Part shown: positions 1 to 5,229 of the stretch, piece after piece
Numbering within the stretch: position 1 is the stretch's first letter
Layout of the letters: each line of letters begins with the position of its first letter
Source of the DNA: CAZHUM01 sp046484045
Lineage (GTDB): Archaea; Thermoplasmatota; Thermoplasmata; Halarchaeoplasmatales; Halarchaeoplasmataceae
Reading direction: 5' to 3'
Assembly (NCBI GenBank): GCA_046484045.1
Contig: JAWOBZ010000043.1
Location: 1-15,151, forward strand
DNA: 15,151 nt
Notes under the pieces: model-generated
What the model was told of the DNA's origin: nothing
Seen by the model: only the letters and a program-made list of their open reading frames with translations
The model's database searches: none
Translations under genes and position numbers: made by a program

Positions 1-456
1 TTCTTTTGTCTTATAGACTCTATTATCCAATAGTTCTAAGATTTTATCATTAAAAAAACCTTTATCCCCAGACACAAAAAACACATTATCATTTTGTTTT
101 ATTCTTCTATAAGCGAAGATAAAGATCGGTCTATCACTTGCATCTTTTACATTTTTCTTAGCTATATCTATTTCTTCGTATTCGAGTTCCTCCAATTCAC
201 AAATATATATATTTTCATAAGTGTCTAGTAGGTCGGTAACTAATTTAAAATCGATCTCTTCCCGTTCAAAAACCATTCTCAATTCGTCCAATACATAATC
301 GATAATCTGGATCGAGCATTTACCTCTATCTGCCATCTCAAGTAATAGTGCTTCGTTCCCGTCAGGATTATATAGAGCGGAAAAGAATGTATTCGTGTCG
401 ATTATTATTTCAGGACGAAAGTCTGGGGAATTTTTCTTCAAGTACTTCACCGGCAT
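1..456 (-). CDS. PIN-domain toxin (ribonuclease-like), 3' end off the window
   Basis: This is an open frame of 152 codons with no stop before the window edge, so the C-terminus is missing. The start is taken as the ATG at 456, inside the preceding antitoxin gene (47-bp overlap), giving MPVKYLKKN. The PIN acidic set is visible: D20 in IIIDTNTFFSAL, E58 in VLDELRMVF, D105 and D108 in VKDASDRP, and D131 in FFVSGDKGFF. PIN toxins of VapC or COG1569 type are Mg-dependent endoribonucleases that cut RNA when released from their antitoxin. The overlapping upstream ribbon-helix-helix gene is the natural partner. The fold and pairing are well supported; the RNA target cannot be read from the sequence. 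Confidence 0.85.
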   Translation of the reverse strand, partial: MPVKYLKKNSPDFRPEIIIDTNTFFSALYNPDGNEALLLEMADRGKCSIQIIDYVLDELRMVFEREEIDFKLVTDLLDTYENIYICELEELEYEEIDIAKKNVKDASDRPIFIFAYRRIKQNDNVFFVSGDKGFFNDKILELLDNRVYKTKE

Positions 457-658
457 TTTCGTTTCTGAGTTTCTTCAGTTCTTCGGGTGTTAATCCTTTC
501 TCTCTTAACTGCATCTGTATGTCCTTCTGGATCATATCTCTGATAGCGGCTCTGACGACTTCACTTCTACTTTTATACAATCCTTCTTCTACTTTTGTTT
601 CTAGGTAATCGAGTATTTCTCCTGTGATTTCAACACTTATGTTCATACTATAAATCAT
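410..658 (-). CDS. Ribbon-helix-helix antitoxin (CopG/VapB type)
   Basis: This is an 82-residue protein with an N-terminal ribbon-helix-helix: a short strand (MNISVEIT), then the helices around EILDYLETKV and SRSEVVRAAIRDMI. A charged tail follows (EKGLTPEELKKLRNE) that would bind and block the toxin. Its 3' end overlaps the PIN toxin gene, the usual order of antitoxin first. Such antitoxins dimerise, bind a palindrome in their own promoter and repress the operon; the 7+2+7 palindrome just upstream is a fitting operator. A second ATG at 646 (MNISVEIT) matches the usual family start, and no ribosome binding site settles the choice. The upstream ATG suits a very short leader. Confidence 0.85.
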   Translation of the reverse strand: MIYSMNISVEITGEILDYLETKVEEGLYKSRSEVVRAAIRDMIQKDIQMQLREKGLTPEELKKLRNENAGEVLEEKFPRLSS

Positions 659-660
659 AC

Positions 661-676
661 TATTAGCGGGCTAATA
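661..676. promoter_or_regulatory. Palindrome TATTAGC-GG-GCTAATA, likely antitoxin operator
   Basis: A perfect 7-bp inverted repeat with a 2-bp spacer lies 3 bp upstream of the antitoxin ATG, at the expected transcription start. RHH antitoxins bind such sites for autoregulation. The palindrome is seen directly; its role is inferred. Confidence 0.55.
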
Positions 677-685
677 AGTATTTCG

Positions 686-693
686 GTATTATA
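686..693 (-). promoter_or_regulatory. TATA box for the RHH/PIN operon
   Basis: On the - strand the sequence reads CTATAATACC about 32 bp upstream of the antitoxin ATG, which places transcription start near 665, within the palindrome. Confidence 0.4.
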
Positions 694-1268
694 GCAGAAG
701 ATAATGTATTATATCCTTAACTAATCTTAAATTTTAAACACCTTAATATTACCACCAACCGCACATCATAATCAAAACAACCGCAGGTTATAATGTAATA
801 AACCATATCGATTACAAAGAACCGAGGATATATTTAGGACCTTATTCTAACCCGCTCCATTCATCATGACAAAGAATTGCCCGAACTGTAAATCAAAAGA
901 TCACGTGATCAAGAACGGCATACGAAGTACAAAAAAAGGATCGATCCAGCGATATTACTGCAAACACTGCGCGCTCTCGTTCACCGGTTCAAACTCACCT
1001 CGAACGGAATATCCCGAAAATGTTATCCTATACACTCTACAACAGTACAACAAGGGATACCCGGTAAAGATGGTAAAAAAGCAGACCGGCAAAAAGTACC
1101 AGTACTCACCACCAACGAGTACGATATACTCCTGGATCACCCGTTACAAACCCGCCCTCACCTTCCTCAAACTAAGAAAAAAATACAAAATCGACCCTAC
1201 CACTCTAACCACCACCCACAATTACAAACACCAACAGGTCTACCCCTTCACCTACCACCATCTACGCA

Positions 1269-1283
1269 GGAAGCACAGCTTCC
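1269..1283 (+). repeat. Hairpin GGAAGC-ACA-GCTTCC in the broken element gene
   Basis: A perfect 6-bp stem with a 3-nt loop lies where the reading changes from frame 2 (QVYPFTYHHL) to frame 1 (KTLEIKLNIHSKK). It is one base pair shorter than the five downstream hairpins but has the same purine-rich left arm and loop length. Confidence 0.6.
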
Positions 1284-1657
1284 CCCTCTCTCTCGGTCAA
1301 AGACACTCGAGATAAAACTCAACATCCACTCAAAAAAGCGCCCAGAACTGAGAAGATACATCAATTGGTTAGAGAGATCACTAGATAGAAAGATGTTCCT
1401 CTCTGGACCTAGATGCTCATCTTTGAAAATTGAGCACAACACTTCTGTAAAACAAAAGGATAACATCTCTCCCGAGCTGACCCGCCTCGCCCTGAACTCC
1501 CAGCCAATGAATACAAAAAAGTCACCCCATGAGATCGTCCAGGACTTTTTCATAATCAACGACTCAACCACCGTAGCCACCGAACTTCCAGTGTTCATTC
1601 AACCTAGCGAAATAACCCTGAACATCGACGAACCGATCACCGGCCACATCGACATGA

Positions 1658-1697
1658 ACAAAGCTTTGCTTTGTGAGTAAGAGGAACAAGGTTCCTC
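1658..1697 (+). repeat. Paired 17-nt hairpins between GHID and the ILDYK strand
   Basis: ACAAAGC-TTT-GCTTTGT (1658-1674) and GAGGAAC-AAG-GTTCCTC (1681-1697) are each 7-bp stems with 3-nt loops, 6 nt apart. Removing the loop and right arm of each (10 nt apiece) restores one frame from GHID to IIQIRFNN and removes the in-frame TAA. They split the nuclease motifs II and III. Confidence 0.8.
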
Positions 1698-1800
1698 AGC
1701 ATCATCCAGATCAGGTTCAACAACATCTTCATATTAGATTACAAACCGAATCTAAACCGACCAGAACACTACGTCTTCCAACTCCTCCTATACATCCGCA

Positions 1801-1844
1801 GAAAGACGTAGTCTTTCGAAGGAAAGGAGGAATCTTCGATTCCT
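1801..1844 (+). repeat. Second pair of 17-nt hairpins
   Basis: GAAAGAC-GTA-GTCTTTC (1801-1817) and AGGAATC-TTC-GATTCCT (1828-1844) are 10 nt apart. The first supplies an in-frame TAG after QLLLYIRRKT. The stems again stop at exactly 7 bp, and both left arms are purine-rich. Confidence 0.8.
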
Positions 1845-1880
1845 ACACAAACAAGCTATACAACACCGCACTTCCATCTA

Positions 1881-1897
1881 GAGGAGTAAAACTCCTC
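1881..1897 (+). repeat. Single 17-nt hairpin GAGGAGT-AAA-ACTCCTC
   Basis: This 7-bp stem with a 3-nt loop sits where the frame changes by one, from FHLEE to LTLKVFLVIP, as a 10-nt insertion would cause. Confidence 0.75.
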
Positions 1898-2116
1898 ATC
1901 TCACTCTGAAGGTGTTCCTCGTGATCCCCCAAGACAAGATCCACACCGCGGTGTCCGCAGGACTTCGTCCGAGGATCGAGGGATGAAATCCTGCTGATTC
2001 AATCGACATGGTTACTACGAGTTTTGTTGAGTTAGTAGATTTTTTGGGTAGGCCCGTATAAACCTAGGATAAAACCCAATATTATGAAAGATGTGGTGTA
2101 CGCGTGAGTGATAATA

Positions 2117-2466
2117 TCAATGAAGAACCCTATATCCAGTCTCTCTCAATATGTACAAACCGTTCTCATCACTTTCTTCAATTTCAGCCAGACTTTCTTC
2201 TAGAATATTTTCTAAATTAGAAACAGTGAGGATACTAGGTCTAATTACAAATATATTCAATTCGCCTCTCCTTGAGAAAAAATAGATATATGTCCAAAAT
2301 CTAGATCTAATGTTAATATATCTCTATCCATATCAATTGCAATTTTAACGATATCTTCATCACCAGTTCCTTTAGCCAAATCCCTTACCTGCAGTACATC
2401 ATGTCCTTTATCTGTTAGATATTTTGATATTACTGGTGGTATGTTCTCATCTATAAGAAGTTTCAA
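2117..2466 (-). pseudogene. Frameshifted DUF5615 (Mut7-C/PIN-like) toxin
   Basis: The N-terminal 69 codons are a typical DUF5615 start: MKLLIDENIPP, KGHDVLQVRDL, then DRDILTLDLDFG, with the acidic residues of a PIN-like nuclease. A stop follows at 2257. In another frame the protein plainly continues (RRGELNIFVIRPSI, then a helical tail ending YRVLH at 2117). The frames meet at a run of six A at 2277-2282 (T6 on the coding strand). Adding one base, or removing two, gives one 115-116-residue protein of normal family length. It lies 4 bp downstream of its DUF433 antitoxin. The gene is either inactivated in this strain or affected by a homopolymer sequencing error; phase variation is also possible. 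Confidence 0.8.
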
Positions 2467-2470
2467 AAAA

Positions 2471-2719
2471 TTACACCGCCGATTTCACATGAGTTTCTTC
2501 TCTTTTTAGGATATCTGATGCGTAATGTAATGCTGCTTTTACATCTTCTTCCTCAAGATCTGGATATATGTCTAAAATGTCTTCGATAGAATTTCCTGAT
2601 TCAAAAAACTCTAAAATAACATATACTGGTATTCTAGTACCCTTTATTACGGGTTTTCCAATCATTATATTTGGATCCACGGTAATCCTTTCATCATTTT
2701 TGTCTTGATTCCGTTTCAT
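2471..2719 (-). CDS. DUF433 antitoxin
   Basis: This 82-residue protein carries the full DUF433 pattern: RITVDPNIMIGKPVIKGTRIPV, then the winged-helix part VILEFFESGNSIEDILDIYPDL and the helix EEDVKAALHYASDIL. DUF433 proteins are the DNA-binding antitoxins paired with DUF5615 PIN-like toxins, and that gene follows after 4 bp. A GTGATC ribosome binding site lies just before the ATG. The protein looks complete even though the toxin is frameshifted, so it would be dispensable or could act on related toxins. Confidence 0.88.
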   Translation of the reverse strand: MKRNQDKNDERITVDPNIMIGKPVIKGTRIPVYVILEFFESGNSIEDILDIYPDLEEEDVKAALHYASDILKREETHVKSAV

Positions 2720-2750
2720 AAGATCACATTTTAATACATATTTCTACTAG

Positions 2751-2758
2751 ATTTATAA
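2751..2758 (-). promoter_or_regulatory. TATA box for the DUF433/DUF5615 pair
   Basis: TTATAAAT on the - strand, with its centre about 36 bp upstream of the DUF433 ATG, would give a short leader that contains the GTGATC ribosome binding site. Confidence 0.45.
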
Positions 2759-2779
2759 GATAAAAACTTTCTCCTAATT

Positions 2780-2811
2780 CAAGAGTGTTCAACATTGAAA
2801 TTTCACTCTTG
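2780..2811 (-). terminator. Hairpin at the end of the RHH-UPF0175 gene
   Basis: CAAGAGTG and CACTCTTG form an 8-bp outer stem. Inside it TTCAA-TG-TTGAA forms a second stem. It overlaps the stop codon of the antitoxin gene, and a T5 run lies about 20 nt further on. It may end that transcript before the next toxin-antitoxin operon or stabilise the mRNA 3' end. Confidence 0.45.
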
Positions 2812-3132
2812 CCATTCTTCCACTGATTTTTCCATCTCTTCTTTTGTTTTTGACCCTCTTCGAACAGCTATTCCTCTACTCTCTAATATCTCTTTCATAG
2901 ATTCCAGATCCATTTCAGCGATCTCCATAGCTCTACCCAGAGATATCTCTCCTTTCTCGTAGAGTTTACAGGCTATAGCAATCCTTAGTTCCGGTCTTTC
3001 GTGCAGGATAGTTCTTATCGCATCTCTTAAAAATTCGGAGCTGCTGTCATAATAACCGGTTTCCGGAATGGCGCTGACCTCCCTTTTCACTATATCTGGA
3101 AGGGTCATAGAGACTCTTTTAGCCTTAGTCAT
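2803..3132 (-). CDS. RHH antitoxin with UPF0175-like C-terminal half
   Basis: This protein has 109 residues. Residues 5-45 form a ribbon-helix-helix (RVSMTLPDIVKREV, then SSSEFLRDAIRTIL). Residues 48-95 resemble UPF0175 (LRIAIACKLYEKGEISLGRA, then a second helix pair ending in SRGIAV), a small antitoxin family usually paired with a DUF3368 PIN toxin. No such toxin lies next to it: the next gene downstream on this strand is the DUF433 antitoxin, 83 bp away. It therefore looks like an orphan antitoxin or regulator. A toxin lost by decay or encoded elsewhere would explain this. Confidence 0.75.
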   Translation of the reverse strand: MTKAKRVSMTLPDIVKREVSAIPETGYYDSSSEFLRDAIRTILHERPELRIAIACKLYEKGEISLGRAMEIAEMDLESMKEILESRGIAVRRGSKTKEEMEKSVEEWQE

Positions 3133-3159
3133 ATTATCATATCTTAGTATGCATATGGT

Positions 3160-3177
3160 AATACTTATAGCTTTTCG
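3160..3177 (-). promoter_or_regulatory. Probable promoter of the RHH-UPF0175 gene
   Basis: On the - strand CGAAAAG followed by CTATAAGTATT gives a BRE/TATA-like element about 34 bp from the ATG. Apart from this the 216 bp between 3133 and 3348 are AT-rich; a + strand TTTATATAC at 3210-3218 is too far from the next gene to assign. Confidence 0.35.
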
Positions 3178-3348
3178 TTACCTGATATATACATAGGTAA
3201 AATCATATGTTTATATACTCAACCTGTGTAAAACCTTCTTTTGTTATAACACACCCCACCAACTTGCGTAGTGGATTCAACCAATAAAACAGCAAAATAG
3301 AAAATGTTTTTAATCAAGATGATGTATGTAATAATTAGTGATCATTAC

Positions 3349-3513
3349 ATGAAGATAGTAGACCTGAAGAAAAAATATGAAGGAGAATGGTTTGCTATCG
3401 AAGTTACTAAGGAAGAAGATGGTGAACCCAAAGAGGGTAACTTATTACTCCACAAAAAAGATAGAGAGGAATTGTGGGGAGAGGTTCCACAAGGGAAGGA
3501 TAAAGTGATATAA
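3349..3513 (+). CDS. Small DUF5678-like protein
   Basis: This is a 54-residue protein starting at MKIVDLKKKYEGEW. The pattern KKYEGEWFAI, then LLLHKKDREELWGEV and a final GKD, resembles the small archaeal DUF5678 family (about 50-100 residues, function unknown). An earlier in-frame ATG at 3304 would add 15 hydrophobic residues that do not belong to the family, so the later start is preferred. No ribosome binding site is clear for either. It stands alone between divergent and downstream genes. It has no cysteines, membrane segment or catalytic motif. Confidence 0.6.
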   Translation: MKIVDLKKKYEGEWFAIEVTKEEDGEPKEGNLLLHKKDREELWGEVPQGKDKVI

Positions 3514-3595
3514 CCCACGGTTCACTCGAATTAAAATAGACGAAATGATCAGCCTCACTATGTAAATCCGTTATAATTTTCATAACACGACGAGA

Positions 3596-3604
3596 TTATA
3601 AATA
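3596..3604 (+). promoter_or_regulatory. TATA box of the SGNH-like hydrolase gene
   Basis: TTATAAATA is centred 27 bp upstream of the ATG at 3627, so transcription should start at or within a few bases of the start codon (leaderless). Confidence 0.65.
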
Positions 3605-3626
3605 CATCTAATCCGAATATACTTCG

Positions 3627-4658
3627 ATGGACATGTCTTTGAAATTTACATACAAAATATTAAGTTTATTTGTGATATTTTCCCTGATCTTGAGCAGCGG
3701 TTCGGTTCTCGTCTCAGCTACACAAACCCAGAGAACCCGCAGTTCCACCATGTGGAACATCATCGACCACACCTGCACCGATATAACGGCTATACCAGAA
3801 TCGGCCATAGCCGATGCGAAATCCGAATTGCACATAGGGTACGGACACACTTCACACGGAAGTCAACTAACAACGGGAATGGACGGACTCGTCGGTTTTA
3901 TGAACGGTCTGGGTTATCCGGAAGACCTCTATACCTATAACAACGGCGGGACCGACGGTGCCCTCGATCTAAGGGATAGATGCTTCTCCGGCGCTTCCGA
4001 CCTAGGGAACCCGGACAGGACCTCGTGGGCCGATGCAACACAGGACTACCTGGACAACAACCCGGACCTGAACGTCGTCATCTGGTCGTGGTGCGGACAG
4101 GTGAGCTCCGCCTCGGAAGAAGACATCGAGACCTACCTGACCCTGATGAACGACTTAGAAACGACTAATCCCGGCGTAGATTTCGTCTACATGACCGGAC
4201 ACCTGGACGGCACCGGACTCGACGGAAACCTGCACCTGAGGAACGAGCAGATAAGGAACTACTGCAAGGAGAACGGAAAGATACTCTACGATTTCGCAGA
4301 CATCGAGACCTACGACCCCGACGGTACGTACTTCGGTGACAAGATACCCAACGACAACTGCGACTACGATTCCGACGGTGACGGTGCAAGGGACAGCAAC
4401 TGGGCTGCGGAGTGGCAGAACGAACACACCGAAGGGGAGGACTGGTACAGCTGTTCATCGGCGCACTCTCAACCCTTGAACGCGAACCAGAAGGCATACG
4501 CCGCCTGGTGGCTTTGGGCCGCACTGGCGGGATGGGATCAGGAGGGAGAGGAACCCGTTGACTCAGAAGATGATAAGGACGAACCCGGATTCCTATTCGC
4601 ATCCCTACTCGTATCTATGTTCACCGCAGTTATCATCAGGAAGAAAAGGTGGTATTAA
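3627..4658 (+). CDS. Secreted SGNH-like hydrolase with PGF-CTERM-like anchor
   Basis: This protein has 343 residues. Residues 1-31 are a signal peptide with a hydrophobic core (ILSLFVIFSLIL) ending near VSAT. The body has the marks of a secreted SGNH/GDSL-like family: IGYGHTSHGSQL, NVVIWSWCGQ, DFVYMTGHLDG, and the late His in SSAHSQPLNANQ. A calcium-type loop CDYDSDGDGARD is visible. After an acidic linker, residues from PGF onward (PGFLFASLLVSMFTAV, then RKKR) have the three-part form of PGF-CTERM signals cut by archaeosortase. The protein is probably displayed on the cell surface, where SGNH enzymes remove acyl groups from glycans or lipids; the substrate is unknown. The leaderless promoter supports the ATG at 3627. 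Confidence 0.75.
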   Translation: MDMSLKFTYKILSLFVIFSLILSSGSVLVSATQTQRTRSSTMWNIIDHTCTDITAIPESAIADAKSELHIGYGHTSHGSQLTTGMDGLVGFMNGLGYPEDLYTYNNGGTDGALDLRDRCFSGASDLGNPDRTSWADATQDYLDNNPDLNVVIWSWCGQVSSASEEDIETYLTLMNDLETTNPGVDFVYMTGHLDGTGLDGNLHLRNEQIRNYCKENGKILYDFADIETYDPDGTYFGDKIPNDNCDYDSDGDGARDSNWAAEWQNEHTEGEDWYSCSSAHSQPLNANQKAYAAWWLWAALAGWDQEGEEPVDSEDDKDEPGFLFASLLVSMFTAVIIRKKRWY

Positions 4659-4667
4659 CTACAATCC

Positions 4668-4677
4668 TTTTAAATAA
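4668..4677 (+). promoter_or_regulatory. TATA box of the CGGC gene
   Basis: TTTTAAATAA lies just after the stop of the hydrolase gene and about 36 bp upstream of the ATG at 4708, so the CGGC gene has its own promoter. Confidence 0.5.
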
Positions 4678-4707
4678 CCCTTCGTGTTCCAATCTCATCG
4701 TGATATC

Positions 4708-5154
4708 ATGGAAGACACTGTAAAGATCGGTATAATAATCTGCGACCGCTACAGCTCGTGCGCCGGAAGCAAATGTTTTCACTCTTTAAAAGAAAGGGAA
4801 GGTGCCTTCGATAGATATAAGGGAAAGGAAGTGGAAGTAGTCGGATACACCTCCTGCGGTGGATGCCCGGGCGGCAACGTAGAATACGCACCCGAGGAGA
4901 TGAAAAAGAACGGTGCAGAAGTTATCCATCTAGCAACCGGACTTATTGTTGGATATCCACCATGTCCCAGAACACAATATTTTAAGGATTATATAGAAAA
5001 AAAATTCGGTATCGAAGTCGTTGTTGGAACCCATCCTATACCTGAAAAATATTACATCGTTCACAAAGATCTTGGAACATGGGATTCACCACGATGGAAA
5101 GCCCTTATCGAACCGACTCTGAAAGACAAAGAGACCAGGCTGTCTTACGATTAA
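4708..5154 (+). CDS. CGGC-domain putative metal-binding protein
   Basis: This is a 148-residue cytoplasmic protein starting at MEDTVKIGIIICDRY; an 8-residue longer reading from 4684 lacks support, and GTGAT just before the chosen ATG serves as a ribosome binding site. It shows the CGGC-domain cysteine set: C12, C18 and C23 in CDRYSSCAGSKC, C50 and C53 in SCGGCPGG, and C86 in GYPPCPRTQY. CGGC proteins occur in methanogens and anaerobic bacteria; their role is unknown and metal or cluster binding is presumed. The family assignment is strong and the function is open. The last 230 bp are more AT-rich than the first half. Confidence 0.85.
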   Translation: MEDTVKIGIIICDRYSSCAGSKCFHSLKEREGAFDRYKGKEVEVVGYTSCGGCPGGNVEYAPEEMKKNGAEVIHLATGLIVGYPPCPRTQYFKDYIEKKFGIEVVVGTHPIPEKYYIVHKDLGTWDSPRWKALIEPTLKDKETRLSYD

Positions 5155-5187
5155 GATACAAACTATTTTACGAAATACGAAAAGAGT

Positions 5188-5195
5188 AATATATC
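5188..5195 (+). promoter_or_regulatory. TATA box of the ECF operon
   Basis: GAAAAGAG followed by AATATATC gives a BRE/TATA element about 40 bp upstream of the first ATG, placing transcription start near 5216. Confidence 0.55.
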
Positions 5196-5198
5196 AGA

Positions 5199-5216
5199 TA
5201 TGCTTGAGCAAGCATA
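5199..5216. promoter_or_regulatory. 18-bp palindrome TATGCTTG-AG-CAAGCATA, likely operator
   Basis: A perfect 8-bp inverted repeat with a 2-bp centre fills the space between the TATA box and the predicted start site. A dimeric repressor bound here would block RNA polymerase. A GAGGT ribosome binding site follows, 7 nt before the ATG at 5230. Confidence 0.6.
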
Positions 5217-5229
5217 ACGAGGTAATGTT

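Larger units (their letters stand above)
866..2060 (+). pseudogene. Broken element gene: zinc ribbon + HTH + PD-(D/E)XK nuclease
   Basis: The intact-looking N-terminal part (866-1315) has a transposase-like zinc ribbon (CPNCKSKDHVIKNG, then YYCKHC) and a helix-turn-helix (TSTIYSWITRY). The protein continues in another frame from about 1300 (KTLEIKLNIHSKK) to GHID, with the Asp codon at 1651-1653. It then shifts again to IIQIRFNNIFILDYKP (DYK codons 1737-1745). GHID plus ILDYK, with an upstream TELP glutamate, form a PD-(D/E)XK nuclease core. Further shifts lead to LTLKVFLVIPQDKIHTAVSAG, an in-frame TGA near 1981 and a final stop at 2060. The intact protein would be about 370 residues. Each frame change lies in or near short perfect hairpins, described separately. 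I could not find terminal inverted repeats or a target duplication. It is most likely a decayed mobile-element gene; hairpin bypass during translation is a remote alternative. Confidence 0.75.

Noticed and set aside
899..910. Perfect palindrome GATCACGTGATC in the zinc-ribbon coding region
   Set aside because: It encodes conserved-looking residues (DHVI) within a gene and is not in a promoter, so it is most likely coincidence.
1960..1991. Two 4-bp hairpins with 3-nt loops (GGAC-TTC-GTCC and GGAT-GAA-ATCC)
   Set aside because: They resemble the larger hairpins, but 4-bp stems are common by chance, and the first lies in a readable frame.
700..2110. Terminal inverted repeats or target duplication of an insertion sequence
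   Set aside because: I compared the flanks of the broken element gene by eye and found only weak AT-rich similarity, not enough to name ends.
3742..3758. Another 7-3-7 hairpin, GTTCCAC-CAT-GTGGAAC
   Set aside because: It lies in frame in an intact gene and its left arm is not purine-rich. About one such hairpin is expected by chance in a window of this size.
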